Part shown: positions 33,260-43,600 of the stretch, one piece after another | Position numbering within the stretch: the stretch's first letter is position 1 | Layout of the letters: each line of letters opens with the position of its first letter | Assembly: GCF_016775475.1 (NCBI RefSeq) | Contig: NZ_JAEUXJ010000004.1 | Coordinates: 1 to 64,000 of the forward strand | DNA: 64,000 bases | Reading direction: 5' to 3' | From: Belnapia mucosa | Lineage (GTDB): Bacteria; Pseudomonadota; Alphaproteobacteria; Acetobacterales; Acetobacteraceae | Program-made: the position numbers and the translations under genes | Notes under the pieces: model-generated | The model's input: only the letters and a program-made list of their open reading frames with translations | The model's database searches: none | Told to the model about the DNA's origin: nothing

Positions 33260-34020
33260 TGCCCCTCTACGCGCTGACGCTGGAATATGACGGCGCGCCC
33301 TTCGTCGGCTGGCAGCGCCAGGGCAGCGGCCTGTCCGTCCAGCAGGTGCTGGAGGAGGCGGCGGCGGTCCTGAATGACGGGACGGTGCCGACCTCCATCG
33401 CCGCCGGGCGGACCGATGCCGGCGTCCATGCCGAGGGGCAGGTGGCGCAAGTCGCGATCGACCGCGACCTGACGCCGGAGCGGCTGCGGGAGGCGCTGAA
33501 TTTCCATACCAAGCCGCATCCGCTGGCGGTGGTGCGGGCGGCACGGGCGCCGGAGGGCTGGAATGCCCGCTTCTCGGCGATGCAGCGGGGCTATCGCTAC
33601 CGCATCCTCAACCGCCGCGCCCGGCCGGCGCTGGAGGCGGGGCGGGTCTGGCATGTGCCGGTGCCGCTGGATGCCGCGGCGATGCATGCGGCGGCGCAGG
33701 GGCTGCTCGGGCGGCACGACTTCTCCGCCTATCGCGCCGCGGCCTGCCAGGCGAAGACGCCGGTGCGGACGCTGGAACGGCTGGACGTGATGCGCCATGG
33801 GGATGAGGTGGTGATCCTGGCCGAGGCGCGGAGCTTCCTGCACCATCAGATCCGCAACCTGGCGGGGACGCTGCTGGAGGTCGGGCTCGGCAAGCGCGGG
33901 GTGGAGTGGCCGCGGCGGGTGCTGGAAGGCCGGGACCGCGCCCAGGCGGGGCAGACGGCGCCGCCGGAGGGGCTGACCTTCCTCTTCGTCCGCTACCCGG
34001 AGGCGATCGACTGGAGCTGA
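33259..34020 (+). CDS. truA: tRNA pseudouridine synthase A
   Basis: A 253-residue enzyme that makes pseudouridine at tRNA positions 38-40. The catalytic Asp is in AAGRTDAGVHAEGQV at about residue 52. LEYDGAPFVGWQRQ and SFLHHQIRNLAGTLLEVG are family signatures. The start is GTG, one base overlapping fmt. Its 3' end overlaps by 28 bp the convergent membrane-protein gene. Confidence 0.96.
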   Translation: MPLYALTLEYDGAPFVGWQRQGSGLSVQQVLEEAAAVLNDGTVPTSIAAGRTDAGVHAEGQVAQVAIDRDLTPERLREALNFHTKPHPLAVVRAARAPEGWNARFSAMQRGYRYRILNRRARPALEAGRVWHVPVPLDAAAMHAAAQGLLGRHDFSAYRAAACQAKTPVRTLERLDVMRHGDEVVILAEARSFLHHQIRNLAGTLLEVGLGKRGVEWPRRVLEGRDRAQAGQTAPPEGLTFLFVRYPEAIDWS

Positions 34021-34613
34021 GTGAGCCGCCCGACCAGCCCGCCGATGACCATGCCGAGCATCAGGTCCAGCACCACGAAGCCCGCCGCCGCACCGCCGGT
34101 GATGTTGAGGGCGGTCCGCGTGATGAACCATTCGAGCCAGAGCGCATAGCCGATCCCGGCCAGCCCCAGCCCATGCGCCAGCAGCGGCGGCAGGCCGAGC
34201 CCCGCCGGCACGGTCAGCGCCAGCAGCACCAAGTATTGCACCGCATTGCCCCAGTTCCAGGCGGCGATGAAGCGCGGCCATTCGGCACGGCGCCCGCTCG
34301 CCTCGGCGAGCGGAAGGGAGGCGAGGGCGAAGCCGGCCCAGGCGCAGACATAGCCGATCAGCTCCGCGACCAGCCCCAGCAGTGGGCCGGTGGCCGGGGC
34401 ATCCCCGCTCGACCAGGCGAGCAGGCGCAGCGCCAGGAAGCCGGGCAGGCAGACCACCGCCGACCAGAAGCTGCGCGCCGCGCCGTCCGGCGTCGCCTCC
34501 ATCAGCAGCAGCCCATCGGCCCGGCCGCGGGCCAGCAGCAGGGCGCCGCGCAGCCCGGACTGGATCACCAGCCGCAGCGGCAGGGGGGGCGGCGATCCGC
34601 TCAGCCGAGGCAC
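33993..34613 (-). CDS. Predicted membrane protein, Yip1-like topology
   Basis: A 206-residue protein with about five hydrophobic helices, including VCLPGFLALRLLAW, LVAELIGYVCAWAGFALASLPL, YLVLLALTVPAGLGLPPLL and GFVVLDLMLGMVIGG. FITRTALNITGGAAAGFVVLD near the C-terminus looks conserved. No specific family is recognised. It starts at a GTG inside the last codons of dapE (13-bp overlap) and is probably expressed with dapE-dapD. Confidence 0.7.
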   Translation of the reverse strand: MPRLSGSPPPLPLRLVIQSGLRGALLLARGRADGLLLMEATPDGAARSFWSAVVCLPGFLALRLLAWSSGDAPATGPLLGLVAELIGYVCAWAGFALASLPLAEASGRRAEWPRFIAAWNWGNAVQYLVLLALTVPAGLGLPPLLAHGLGLAGIGYALWLEWFITRTALNITGGAAAGFVVLDLMLGMVIGGLVGRLTQLQSIASG

Positions 34614-35734
34614 TCCTCGAGCACCGCGCGGTAGAGGGCGGCGAGGTCGCGCAGCTCCGCGACGGGGACGGATTCATCCGCCTTGTGCATGGTGGCGCCG
34701 ACGCCGCCGAGCTCCGCCACCGGGCAGTAGCGGGCGAGGAACCGGGCATCGGAGGTGCCGCCGCCGGTATCGAGCGCGGGCGTCGCCCCGGCCTGCCGCT
34801 CGACCGCGCGCTTCAGCGCATCCACGAAGGAGCCGGGCGAGGTGAGGAAACTCTCGCCGGAGCAGTCGATGCGCATCTCGTAGCGGGACTCCTCGGCGCG
34901 GAGGGCGGCGTGGAGATGCTCGGTGAGGCTGGCGCTGGTGTGCAGGTCGTTGAAGCGGATGTTGAGCATCGCCCGGGCCTCGCCGGGGATGACGTTGTTC
35001 GCCGCATTGCCCACGTCGAAGCCGGTGACCTGCAGGGTGGTCGGCTCGAAGAATTCGCTCCCCTGATCGATCGGCGCTGCGGTCAGGCGATGCAGCACGC
35101 GGACCAGGCGGTGGATCGGGTTGTCGGCGCGCTGCGGATAGGCGCTGTGGCCCTGGGTGCCGAACAGCGTGATATAGGCGGTCATGCTGCCGCGGCGGCC
35201 GACCTTCACGATATCGCCGAGCCGGGCGCGCGAGGTCGGCTCCCCGACCAGGGCCATGTCGGGGATTTCGCCCCGTTCCTGCATCCATTCCAGCACGCGG
35301 ACGGTGCCATCCTTGGCCGGCCCCTCCTCATCCCCGGTGATGAGCAGGCTGATGCTGCCGGGCGGGTTCGGATTGGCGGCGAGGTAGTCGGTGAGGCCGG
35401 CAAGGAAGGCCGCGATGCCGCCCTTCATGTCGCAGGCACCGCGGCCGAACAGCACGCCGTCGCGGACGGTCGCGGCGAAGGGATCGTCGGTCCAGCCCTG
35501 CCCGCCGGGCGGCACCACATCGGTATGCCCAGCATAGCAGAAATGCGGGCCTTCCGTGCCGCGGCGGGCGAAGAGATTCTCCGTCTCGCCGAAGCGCATG
35601 CGATGGCAGGTGAAGCCGAGCGGACGCAACGCCGCCTCCAGCACGCCGAGCGCGCCGGCATCGGCGGGCGTCACGCTCGGGCAGCGGATCAGCGCCTGGG
35701 CCAGCGGCAGCGGGTCGGTCGGAGCGTTGCGCAT
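34601..35734 (-). CDS. dapE: Succinyl-diaminopimelate desuccinylase
   Basis: A 377-residue M20 metallohydrolase that releases succinate to give LL-diaminopimelate for lysine and peptidoglycan. Metal-site motifs are CYAGHTDVVPPG, GRGACDMKGG, the catalytic Glu pair in ITGDEEGPAKDGT and the dimerization domain KVGRRGSMTAYI. TGGGTSDARF and GGVGATMHKADE close the active site. The ATG at 35734 is chosen; an upstream extension is low-quality. It follows dapD by 10 bp, the previous step in the pathway. Confidence 0.96.
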   Translation of the reverse strand: MRNAPTDPLPLAQALIRCPSVTPADAGALGVLEAALRPLGFTCHRMRFGETENLFARRGTEGPHFCYAGHTDVVPPGGQGWTDDPFAATVRDGVLFGRGACDMKGGIAAFLAGLTDYLAANPNPPGSISLLITGDEEGPAKDGTVRVLEWMQERGEIPDMALVGEPTSRARLGDIVKVGRRGSMTAYITLFGTQGHSAYPQRADNPIHRLVRVLHRLTAAPIDQGSEFFEPTTLQVTGFDVGNAANNVIPGEARAMLNIRFNDLHTSASLTEHLHAALRAEESRYEMRIDCSGESFLTSPGSFVDALKRAVERQAGATPALDTGGGTSDARFLARYCPVAELGGVGATMHKADESVPVAELRDLAALYRAVLEECLG

Positions 35735-35744
35735 GGGCCTAGGG

Positions 35745-36581
35745 TCAGTCGCGCAGCAGCTCGTTGATGCTGGTCTTGGCCCGCGTCTGCGCATCGACGC
35801 GCTTCACGATGACGGCGCAGTAGAGCGAGGGGCCGGGCGAGCCATCCGGCAACGGCTTGCCGGGCAGGCTGCCGGGCACCACGACGGAATAGGCGGGGAC
35901 GCGGCCGATATGCACCTCGCCCGTCGCGCGGTCGATGATCTTGGTGGAGGCGCCGAGGAAGACGCCCATGGAGAGCACCGCGCCGCGCTCGACGATGACA
36001 CCCTCGGCGACCTCGGAGCGGGCGCCGATGAAGCAGTCATCCTCAATGATGACGGGATTGGCCTGCAGCGGCTCCAGCACGCCGCCGATACCGACGCCGC
36101 CCGAGAGGTGGCAGTTCTTGCCGATCTGCGCGCAGGACCCGACGGTCGCCCAGGTATCGACCATGGTGTTGCGGTCCACATAGGCGCCGACATTGACGAA
36201 GCTCGGCATCAGCACCACGCCCGGCGCGATATAGGCCGATTTGCGCACCACGGCGCCGGGGACGGCGCGGAAGCCGGCATCCTTGAAGCGGTTCTGTCCC
36301 CAATCGGCGAATTTCAGCGGCACCTTGTCATAGGCGCCCGCCGCGGTGTCCATCGGCGCCGAATCGGCCAGGCGGAAGGAGAGCAGCACCGCCTGCTTCA
36401 GCCACTGGTTCACCCGCCAGCCACCTTGCCCATCCGCCTCGGCGACGCGGGCGGTGCCGTTGTCCAGCGCCTCCAGCGCCGCCGTCACGACATCCCGGTC
36501 CTCGCCGCGCGTGGCGGAGGAGACGGTGTCGCGGCGCTCCCAGAGCGATTCGATCGGGGCCTGGAGGGCGGAAAGGCTCAT
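35745..36581 (-). CDS. dapD: Tetrahydrodipicolinate N-succinyltransferase
   Basis: A 278-residue trimeric acyltransferase of the lysine/diaminopimelate pathway. A helical N-terminal domain ([12 protein letters not shown]) is followed by a left-handed beta-helix of hexapeptide repeats ([59 protein letters not shown]), exactly as in DapD. It is the first gene of the dapD-dapE run and is divergent from a GGDEF gene. Confidence 0.97.
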   Translation of the reverse strand: MSLSALQAPIESLWERRDTVSSATRGEDRDVVTAALEALDNGTARVAEADGQGGWRVNQWLKQAVLLSFRLADSAPMDTAAGAYDKVPLKFADWGQNRFKDAGFRAVPGAVVRKSAYIAPGVVLMPSFVNVGAYVDRNTMVDTWATVGSCAQIGKNCHLSGGVGIGGVLEPLQANPVIIEDDCFIGARSEVAEGVIVERGAVLSMGVFLGASTKIIDRATGEVHIGRVPAYSVVVPGSLPGKPLPDGSPGPSLYCAVIVKRVDAQTRAKTSINELLRD

Positions 36582-36697
36582 CGTCTGGGTCCCCTGTGGG
36601 CGATATCGGGCGGCGGACCATGCCGATGCCGGCGCGCCGCTGTCAACGCGGTGCGGCCTTAACCGGTCTTTCAGGCGGGGTCCGGCATGATTCAGGC

Positions 36698-38071
36698 ATG
36701 GACGCAGCCGATGACATTGCGAGGCCCGTCCCGCCTGCCCCGCTGGGGCTCCGCGGGGCGCTGCTCGAATCCCGCCAGCGCTGGCGGGACTTCGCCGGCC
36801 TTGCCGCCGACCTCGCCTTCGAGACCGATGCGCGCGGATGCTTCACCTTCCTCGCCCCGGAACAGGTGCTGGGGCAGCCGGCTGCGGCGCTGCTGGGGGA
36901 GCCGGCACGCGAGCTGCTGCTGCATCCCGAACCCAACCCCTTCCTGGCCCAGGCGCCGGCACGGGACCTGCGGGCCTGGCTGCGGCAGGCCGATGGGGAG
37001 CCCGCCTGCTTCAGCTTCGCCGTGGTGCCGCTGGCCGATGCGATGGGGCGCATCGTCGGGCTGCGCGGCACCGGCCGCGACGTGACCGCCGAGACGCGCG
37101 AGGCCGAGGCCCAGGCGGCGGCGCTGCGTCGGGCCCGGGCGCTGGAGACGCTGGTGCGCCGGGTGCGGCGGCAGGTGCTGGCGCCGCGGATGCTGGCGGC
37201 GACGCTCGAATCGCTTGGCCCGGCGGTGGGCTGCATCGGCGCCGCGCTGCTGGAATTCAGCCCCGCCGGCCAGCCGCAGGTGATCCAGCGCCATGGCGAG
37301 GAGCCGGGGCCGCTGCTGCCCCTCATCGCCTCCCTGATGACCGAAGGCGCGCCCGCCTATGCCGAGGGCCCGGACGGGGAGAGGCTGGCGCTGCTGCCGC
37401 ATCCGCAACGGCTAGTCCCACGACATGCGCTGCTGGCCTGGCGCGGCGCCGGGGGACGGCCCTTCGATGCCGATGACCGGCACCTGCTGGGCGCGGCGGC
37501 CGATCTCGTCTTCGTCGCCCTCGGCAACCAGGTCCTGCAGCGGGAGCTGGAATTGCAGGCGCGGACCGATCCGCTGACCGGACTGCTGAACCGCCGCGCC
37601 TTCCTCGAGGATCTCGCCCGCCGGCTGGACCGGTTGCAGGGCACCACGCCCGGCAAGCGGGTGGGCGCGCTGCTCTTCGTGGACCTCGATAATTTCAAAT
37701 CGCTGAACGACCGGATGGGCCATGAGGCCGGCGACCAGGCGCTGGTCGCGGTGGGACGGCTGCTGCGGGACATTGTCCGCCCCACCGACCTCGTCGCCCG
37801 GCTGGGCGGGGATGAATTCGCCATCTGGCTGGATGGCGCCGATGCCGACGCGGCCGGGATGCGCGCCGGGGCGATCTGCCGCACCGGGGTGATGCTGCTG
37901 CCCGGCCTGGTGCCGCAATGCGGCCTGCCGCTGACCTTCAGCATCGGCGCCACGATGCGGCGGGAGGACGGGTCGGATACGCCCGACAGCCTCCTCGCCC
38001 GGGCCGATGCCGGGATGTATGCCGCCAAGCGCGCCGGCCGGAATGGCTGGCGCTTCGCACCGGAGGGCTGA
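36698..38071 (+). CDS. PAS-GGDEF diguanylate cyclase
   Basis: A 457-residue, apparently cytosolic protein. A PAS domain occupies about 28-135 ([20 protein letters not shown] ... [11 protein letters not shown]). A GAF-like region is at about 150-280. The GGDEF domain runs from about 290 to 455, with the intact active site GGDEF at 370-374 and an inhibitory I-site RPTD five residues upstream. It should synthesise c-di-GMP and be feedback-inhibited. The stop overlaps the ATG of the DUF2336 gene. It breaks the usual dap/arg neighbourhood. Confidence 0.9.
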   Translation: MDAADDIARPVPPAPLGLRGALLESRQRWRDFAGLAADLAFETDARGCFTFLAPEQVLGQPAAALLGEPARELLLHPEPNPFLAQAPARDLRAWLRQADGEPACFSFAVVPLADAMGRIVGLRGTGRDVTAETREAEAQAAALRRARALETLVRRVRRQVLAPRMLAATLESLGPAVGCIGAALLEFSPAGQPQVIQRHGEEPGPLLPLIASLMTEGAPAYAEGPDGERLALLPHPQRLVPRHALLAWRGAGGRPFDADDRHLLGAAADLVFVALGNQVLQRELELQARTDPLTGLLNRRAFLEDLARRLDRLQGTTPGKRVGALLFVDLDNFKSLNDRMGHEAGDQALVAVGRLLRDIVRPTDLVARLGGDEFAIWLDGADADAAGMRAGAICRTGVMLLPGLVPQCGLPLTFSIGATMRREDGSDTPDSLLARADAGMYAAKRAGRNGWRFAPEG

Positions 38072-39243
38072 TGGAATACAGCCCCGCCTATGAGGAGGCG
38101 AAGCGCCTGGCCCGCGACGGCTCGGAACCGGAACGCGCGGCGCTGGCGGCGCTGACCGATACCCGGCCGGAGCTGCTCTACTTCCTGGCCGGGGACGATG
38201 CGGCCTCGGTCCGCAAGGCCGTGGCCGGCAATGCCGCGGCCCCGGCCCAGGCGGATGGGCTGCTGGCCGGCGATGCCGATCCGGCGGTGCGGGCCAGGCT
38301 CGGCCGCAAGCTGGCACCAAGGGCCGCCGCCCTCGCCGCGGCGCAGGACCGGCTGGGCCGGATCGGCTGGGAGGCGCTCTGCCGGCTGGCGGAGGATGCG
38401 GCGATCCGCGTCCGCGCCGTGCTGGCCGAGGAGCTGAAGGCGATGCCGGATGCGCCGCATGGGCTGATCCTCCAGCTCGCCCGCGATGCGGCGATGGAGG
38501 TGGCGGAGCCGGTGATTCACCTCTCGCCCCTGCTCTCCGAAGCCGATCTCCTGGCCCTGGCCGAGGCGCCGCCGGTGCCGGAGACCCTCTCGGCCATCGC
38601 CCGCCGCCCGGCGCTGAGCGAGGCGATCTCCGATGCGCTGGTCGCCAGCGCGAATGAGGCGGCGATCGGCGCGCTGCTCGGCAACGAGTCTGCCGCCATC
38701 CGCGAGAGCACGCTGGATGGGCTGATCCTCCAGGCGGCGACGCGGCTGCCCTGGCAGGAAAGGCTGGTGCGCCGCCCTGCCCTCTCGCCCCGGGCACAGC
38801 GTGCATTGGCCCTCTGCGTCGCCGGCCATCTGCTGGAGCCGCTCGCGGCGCGGTCCGATCTTGCCCCTGGCCTCGCCCGGCGCCTGCAGGCGCGGCTGGA
38901 GGCGCGGCTGGCCGAGACGCCGGAAGGACCAAGCGAGGCGCGGCTTTTCGAAGCGGCGGGGCTGGAGGGCGACCTGCCGCGGATGGCGCGGCTGCTGGCC
39001 ACCCAGGCCACGGTGCCGCTGCGGATGGTGGAACAGGCGGCGCGGCTGCGCAGCGCCAAGGCGCTGGTCAGCCTGTGCTGGCAGGCGGGCTTCGACATGC
39101 GCTGCGCCCTGCTGGCGCAGACCGTGCTCGGCCAGGTGCCGCCCGGCGCGGCGCTGCTGCCCGCCGAGGATGGCGACTGGCCGCTCTCCTCGACCGAGAT
39201 GCTCTGGCAGATCGAGCTGCTGGCCGACCCGCTTACGGCTTGA
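38071..39243 (+). CDS. DUF2336 domain-containing protein
   Basis: A 390-residue all-helical protein of the alphaproteobacterial DUF2336 family, with HEAT-like repeats ([38 protein letters not shown] ... [21 protein letters not shown]). No catalytic residues are seen. It is coupled to the diguanylate cyclase by ATGA overlap, so it may be a c-di-GMP-linked partner, an inference from position only. Its 3' end overlaps convergent argB by 11 bp. Confidence 0.82.
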   Translation: MEYSPAYEEAKRLARDGSEPERAALAALTDTRPELLYFLAGDDAASVRKAVAGNAAAPAQADGLLAGDADPAVRARLGRKLAPRAAALAAAQDRLGRIGWEALCRLAEDAAIRVRAVLAEELKAMPDAPHGLILQLARDAAMEVAEPVIHLSPLLSEADLLALAEAPPVPETLSAIARRPALSEAISDALVASANEAAIGALLGNESAAIRESTLDGLILQAATRLPWQERLVRRPALSPRAQRALALCVAGHLLEPLAARSDLAPGLARRLQARLEARLAETPEGPSEARLFEAAGLEGDLPRMARLLATQATVPLRMVEQAARLRSAKALVSLCWQAGFDMRCALLAQTVLGQVPPGAALLPAEDGDWPLSSTEMLWQIELLADPLTA

Positions 39244-40117
39244 TCAGCGTGCCGGCACCGGTATCGGTGAAGAGCTCCCGCAGCACCGCATGCGGCACCC
39301 GGCCATCGAGGATGACGGCGCCCTTCACCCCGCGCTCGATCGCATAGATGCAGGTCTCGACCTTCGGGATCATGCCGCCCGAGATCCAGCCGGCGGCGAT
39401 GCCGGCCTCCACCTCGGCCACTGTCATCTCCGGGATCAGCACCCCATCAGGGCCGAGCACGCCGCGCACATCGGTCAGCATCAGCAGGCGTTCGGCGCCG
39501 AGCGCGCCGGCGATCGCACCGGCGACGGTATCGGCATTGATGTTGTAGGTCTGGCCATCCTCGCCGACGCCGACCGGCGCGACCACGGGGACGATATCGG
39601 CGCCGATCAGCAGGCGCAGCACGCGGGTATCCACCTCCGCCGGTTCGCCGACGAAGCCGAGATCGAGCTGCTGTTCCTGCCCGGTCGCGGGATCGCGGAG
39701 GCTGCGGAGCAGCTTGCGCGCGGTGACCAGCCCGCCATCCTTGCCGGAGATCCCAACCGCCAGCGCACCGGCGCGGGTGATGGCCTGGGCGACCTGCTTG
39801 TTCACCGGGCCGGCCAGGACCATCTCGACCACGTCGAGCATTTCCGCATCGGTGACGCGAAGGCCCTGGACGAAGCTCGGCTGCAGGCCGAGCCGCTTCA
39901 GCATGGCGTTGATCTGCGGCCCGCCGCCATGCACCACCACCGGATTGACGCCGACCTGTTCCAGCAGCGCGATGTCGCGGCCGAAGCGGAGTGCGGTCTC
40001 CTCCTCGCCCATGGCATGGCCGCCATATTTCACGACGATGATCTGGTCGTCGTAGCGCTTCAGAAAGGGCAGCGCGCCGGCCAGGGTCTTCATCGGGTCG
40101 AAGGCGTCGTCGGTCAT
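39233..40117 (-). CDS. argB: Acetylglutamate kinase
   Basis: A 294-residue kinase that phosphorylates N-acetylglutamate, the second step of arginine synthesis. The amino-acid kinase motifs are [12 protein letters not shown] and [18 protein letters not shown], with [29 protein letters not shown] at the C-terminal half. The N-terminus is extended, as in arginine-inhibited hexameric forms. It lies 55 bp downstream of engB and may be the last gene of the rpmH operon. Confidence 0.97.
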   Translation of the reverse strand: MTDDAFDPMKTLAGALPFLKRYDDQIIVVKYGGHAMGEEETALRFGRDIALLEQVGVNPVVVHGGGPQINAMLKRLGLQPSFVQGLRVTDAEMLDVVEMVLAGPVNKQVAQAITRAGALAVGISGKDGGLVTARKLLRSLRDPATGQEQQLDLGFVGEPAEVDTRVLRLLIGADIVPVVAPVGVGEDGQTYNINADTVAGAIAGALGAERLLMLTDVRGVLGPDGVLIPEMTVAEVEAGIAAGWISGGMIPKVETCIYAIERGVKGAVILDGRVPHAVLRELFTDTGAGTLIKP

Positions 40118-40172
40118 GGCCGGGATTCTCGCGGTCTGGCGAGCGCGGCTGTAGGGGTGGCCATGCCGCCGG

Positions 40173-40874
40173 TCAAGCCGGGCGGGCGAGCGAGGCCATC
40201 TCGGCGCGCAATTCGGGAATGCCTTCCCCCGTGCGGCTGCTCGTCACCAGCACCAGCGGATGGCCGGCGGTCTGGGCGCGGGCCAGGGCCTCGGCCTCGG
40301 CGATGCGCTGCTTCAGCCACCAGGGCTTGGCGTCGTCGGCCTTGGTGATGACGATCTGGAAGGCGACCGCCGCCTCGTTCAGCAGTTCCATCGCCATGCG
40401 GTCGGCCGGCTTGGTCTCGATCCGCGCATCGAGCAGGAGCAGGACGCGGCGCAGCGTCGGGCGGCCGCGCAGGAAGTCGAACATCAGCCCCTGCCAATCG
40501 GCCTTCACCGATTTCGAGGCCTGGGCATAGCCATAGCCCGGCATGTCCACCAGGGTCAGCCGGTCGCCGAGATTGAAGAAATTGAGCTGCTTGGTCCGCC
40601 CCGGCGTGTGCGAGACGCGGGCCAGCGCATTCTGCCCGGTCAGCGCATTGACCAGCGAGGACTTGCCCACATTCGAGCGGCCGCAGAAGGCGATCTCCGG
40701 CCCCTCGGCGGGGGGAAGTTTGTCGATCTGCTGGGCGGCGAAGAAGAATTCGCAGGGCTGGGCGAAGAGCAGCCGCCCGGCCTCGATCAGCGCCGCCCGT
40801 TCCGCCTCGGTCCGGGCCTCGGAGAGGCCCCCCGCCAGGACGGCGGGATGGACCGGGAGGTGCCGTTCCGCCAT
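40173..40874 (-). CDS. engB: Ribosome biogenesis GTPase EngB/YihA
   Basis: A 233-residue small GTPase needed for 50S assembly. G1 is [10 protein letters not shown]2 is in [13 protein letters not shown]3 is DMPGYGYA and G4 is TKAD. The start ATG at 40874 overlaps the yidC stop (ATGA), and the longer frame was rejected. The yidC-engB-argB order is conserved in alphaproteobacteria. Confidence 0.96.
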   Translation of the reverse strand: MAERHLPVHPAVLAGGLSEARTEAERAALIEAGRLLFAQPCEFFFAAQQIDKLPPAEGPEIAFCGRSNVGKSSLVNALTGQNALARVSHTPGRTKQLNFFNLGDRLTLVDMPGYGYAQASKSVKADWQGLMFDFLRGRPTLRRVLLLLDARIETKPADRMAMELLNEAAVAFQIVITKADDAKPWWLKQRIAEAEALARAQTAGHPLVLVTSSRTGEGIPELRAEMASLARPA

Positions 40875-42658
40875 CAGCCCTTCTTCGCCGCGGCCGGCAC
40901 GGCGAGCGCCGGCTTGCCATCCCGCTGCTTCTCGAGGCTCATGATCCAGCGCTGCTGCAGGATCGAGAGCAGGTTGTTCCAGGACCAGTAGATCACCAGG
41001 CCCGCCGGGAAGCTGGCCAGCATGAAGGTGAAGATCACCGGCATCCACTGGAAGATCTTGGCCTGGATCGGGTCCGGCGGCTGCGGGTTCAGCTTCTGCT
41101 GGAAGTACATGGTGGCGCCCATGATCAGCGCCCAGGCCGGCATGTGCAGGTAGTGCGAGAGCTGCATCGGGTCGTAGGGGATCAGCCCGAACAGGTTGAA
41201 CAGGTTGGTCGGGTCGGGCGCCGAGAGGTCGTGGATCCAGCCGAAGAAGGGCGCGTGCCGCATCTCGATGGTGACGAACAGCACCTTGTAGAGCGCGAAG
41301 AAGACCGGGATCTGGATCAGGATGGGCAGGCAGCCCGAGGCCGGGTTGATCTTCTCGGTCCGGTACAGCGCCATCATCTCGGCCTGGGCCTTGGCCGGGT
41401 CCTCCTTATGCCGCTCCCGGATCTCCTGCATCTTCGGGCCGAGCGTCTTCATCCGGCTCATCGACTTGTAGGCCTTGTTGGCCAGCGGGAAGAAGGCCGC
41501 CTTCAGCGCCAGGGTGAAGACCAGGATGGCGACGCCGAAATTGCCGAAGATGTGGAACAGGAAGTCGATGGCGAAGAAGAAGGGCTTGGTCAGGAAGTAG
41601 AACCAGCCGAAATCCACCGCCTTGTCGAAATCCGGGATGCCGAGCCGGTCGCGATAGGCATCCAGCAGCCGCACCTCCTTCGCGCCGACGAAGAGCCGGG
41701 TGCCGGTGGCGGTCGCAGCACCTGGCGCCACGCTCTGCGCCGCGGTCGGGGCGAAATCCACCTGCCAGCGATCCTCGGGCCCGCGGGGCGTCGCCTCGGT
41801 GGTGTGGCGGTAGGCGGCTCGGGTTCGCTGGGCCGGATCGGCGGGCGAGAGCGCGGTCAGCCAGTATTTGTCGGTGAAGCCGGCCCAGCCGGCGCCGGTC
41901 TCCTGCTCCAGCGCCACGCCGCTGCGCTTCACCGCCTCGGACTTGGCGTTGCTGTAGGTCTCCTCCCGCAGGCGGCCGTCGAGCACGCCGACGAAGCCTT
42001 CATGCAGGATGTAGAAGCCCTGGGTCGGCGGCGTGCTCTCGCGCCGGATGCGGGACCAGGGCAGCACCTGCACCGGCTCGCCGCCGGTGTTGCGGACGCG
42101 CTGCTCGGCCGAGAGCATGTAATTCTCGTCGAGCGAGAGGGCGATCTCGAAGACCTGGCCGGCGCCGTTGTCCCAGCGCAGCGTCACCGGCGAGCCGGGC
42201 GAGAGGGCGCTGCCCTCCGCGGTCCAGTCGGTGTCGTTAGCCGGCACGCGGGTGCGGCCATCGGCCGCGGTCCAGCCCCATTGCGCGTAATAGGGCGCCG
42301 AGCCCTCCCGCGGGGCGAGCAGGCGGACCAGCGGCGAGTTGCGGTCCACCGTCTCGCGATAGCCCTTGAGCACCAGGTCATCGAGCCGCGCGCCGCGCAG
42401 CGAGAGCGTGCCCTGCAGGCGCGGGCCCTCGACCGGCAGGCGGGCGGCGGGGCTGGTCGGCGTGCCGGCGGCCGGCGAGGCATCGGTCGGGGCGCCGAGC
42501 GGCCCGGCGGGGCCCGGGGTCGGTGCTGGCTGCTGCGCCTCGGCCGCCTGCTGCTGCTGGGCGCGCTGCGCCTCCCGCGCCGGGCGGTTGTAGAGGTCGA
42601 ACATCAGCAGGATGCCGATCGAGATGGCGATCGCCGCGAAGAGGCGCTTCTGGTCCAT
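40874..42658 (-). CDS. yidC: Membrane protein insertase YidC
   Basis: A 594-residue Oxa1-family insertase. The N-terminal helix (LFAAIAISIGILLMFDLY) is followed by a Pro/Ala-rich linker and the large periplasmic beta-domain (about 70-340). The core of five helices begins at GWFYFLTKPFFFAIDFLF. It includes the conserved cytoplasmic hairpin (KMQEIRERHKEDPAKAQAEMMALYRTEKINPASGCLPILIQIPVFFALYKVL) and the last helix FLASFPAGLVIYWSWNN. It lies downstream of yidD, rnpA and rpmH in the usual order. Confidence 0.97.
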   Translation of the reverse strand: MDQKRLFAAIAISIGILLMFDLYNRPAREAQRAQQQQAAEAQQPAPTPGPAGPLGAPTDASPAAGTPTSPAARLPVEGPRLQGTLSLRGARLDDLVLKGYRETVDRNSPLVRLLAPREGSAPYYAQWGWTAADGRTRVPANDTDWTAEGSALSPGSPVTLRWDNGAGQVFEIALSLDENYMLSAEQRVRNTGGEPVQVLPWSRIRRESTPPTQGFYILHEGFVGVLDGRLREETYSNAKSEAVKRSGVALEQETGAGWAGFTDKYWLTALSPADPAQRTRAAYRHTTEATPRGPEDRWQVDFAPTAAQSVAPGAATATGTRLFVGAKEVRLLDAYRDRLGIPDFDKAVDFGWFYFLTKPFFFAIDFLFHIFGNFGVAILVFTLALKAAFFPLANKAYKSMSRMKTLGPKMQEIRERHKEDPAKAQAEMMALYRTEKINPASGCLPILIQIPVFFALYKVLFVTIEMRHAPFFGWIHDLSAPDPTNLFNLFGLIPYDPMQLSHYLHMPAWALIMGATMYFQQKLNPQPPDPIQAKIFQWMPVIFTFMLASFPAGLVIYWSWNNLLSILQQRWIMSLEKQRDGKPALAVPAAAKKG

Positions 42659-42667
42659 GGACGGGGA

Positions 42668-42907
42668 TCAGCCTTTCGGCAGGGTCTGGGAGGGCACCGG
42701 GTCGTAGCCGCCAGGATGCCAGGGGTTGCAGCGCAGGATGCGGCGGCCAGACAGCCAGGCGCCGCGCAGCGCGCCATGAGTGCCGAGCGCCTCCAGCGCA
42801 TACTCGCTGCAGGAGGGATGGAAGCGGCAATTGCAGCCGAGCACCGGCCGCAGCGTCCATTGATAGGCGAGGACGGCGCCGCGCAACGCGGCCGTGCCGG
42901 GGCTCAT
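42668..42907 (-). CDS. yidD: Membrane protein insertion efficiency factor YidD
   Basis: A 79-residue protein associated with YidC. The signature is RPVLGCNCRFHPSCSEYALEAL, with the three conserved Cys, followed by GRRILRCNPWHPGGYDPVP. The ATG overlaps the rnpA stop (ATGA). Full length for the family. Confidence 0.95.
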   Translation of the reverse strand: MSPGTAALRGAVLAYQWTLRPVLGCNCRFHPSCSEYALEALGTHGALRGAWLSGRRILRCNPWHPGGYDPVPSQTLPKG

Positions 42908-43248
42908 TCCCCGACCACGCCGGCTTGCCGCAGCGCGCCGCGGAAATCTGCCAGCAGCTTGGCCCAGGGGCGGCGGCCGGTCTCGTCGCGGGCGATGAGG
43001 ACCAGGTCCCAGCCCGCGGGCGGCGCCTCGGCCAGGGTCAGCCGCGCCGCCTCCCGCAGCCGGCGCTTGGCGCGGTTGCGGCTGACGGCATTGCCGATCT
43101 TCTTGGTCGCGGTGAAGCCGAGGCGGAGCGGTCCTTCCGGCTGCGGCATGGCCTGGAGCACCAGGGATGGCCGCGCGGCCTTGCGGCCCCGCCCGGCGAC
43201 CCGGAGGAATTCGCGGCGCTTTTTCAGCCGGGGAAGCTGGCCCGGCAT
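42904..43248 (-). CDS. rnpA: Ribonuclease P protein component
   Basis: A 114-residue RNase P protein. KKRREFLRVAGRGRK at the N-terminus and the RNR signature SRNRAKRRLREAAR are diagnostic; the latter contacts the M1 RNA and pre-tRNA leader. The ATG at 43248 lies 22 bp after the rpmH stop. A longer frame to 43359 is antisense-like sequence overlapping rpmH and was rejected. Confidence 0.95.
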   Translation of the reverse strand: MPGQLPRLKKRREFLRVAGRGRKAARPSLVLQAMPQPEGPLRLGFTATKKIGNAVSRNRAKRRLREAARLTLAEAPPAGWDLVLIARDETGRRPWAKLLADFRGALRQAGVVGE

Positions 43249-43270
43249 GGCAAATCCCCCGGATTCGGCC

Positions 43271-43405
43271 CTAGGCGCTGAGCTTGCCGCGGCCCTTGGC
43301 GCGGCGGTTGGCCAGCACCTTGCGGCCACCGACCGTTGCCATGCGGGCGCGGAAGCCATGCCGGCGCTTCCGGACGAGCTTGGAGGGCTGGTAGGTACGC
43401 TTCAC
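43271..43405 (-). CDS. rpmH: 50S ribosomal protein L34
   Basis: A 44-residue ribosomal protein beginning [18 protein letters not shown] and ending KGRGKLSA, the complete L34 sequence. It is short and starts with GTG at 43405, preceded by a GGAGAG site 6 bp upstream, so length filters miss it. It heads the rpmH-rnpA-yidD-yidC-engB run. Confidence 0.97.
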   Translation of the reverse strand: MKRTYQPSKLVRKRRHGFRARMATVGGRKVLANRRAKGRGKLSA

Positions 43406-43488
43406 GGTCACTCTCCGTCAGGGGGTTCGCCCGTCTCACGACGCGGACGGCCGGCGACCCTGCACTGAGGTCCCGGCGAAGGCGGGCA

Positions 43489-43518
43489 CGTATAGGGAGG
43501 GGATGGGGGCGGCGTCAA
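43489..43518 (-). promoter_or_regulatory. Sigma-70 promoter for the rpmH operon
   Basis: On the minus strand TTGACG (43518-43513), an 18-bp spacer and TATACG (43494-43489) form a good promoter, about 75 bp before the rpmH GTG. Confidence 0.7.
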
Positions 43519-43600
43519 TCGCGGGTCGGTGCTCTGGCGCTGCGGCGCCGGCTGGCGTAACCCCCGCGCCCACATATTCCTCCAATGCACGGGGTCGCGC

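Noticed and set aside
41144..43468. 774-residue plus-strand open frame
   Set aside because: It lies opposite yidC, yidD, rnpA and rpmH, all of which are certain.
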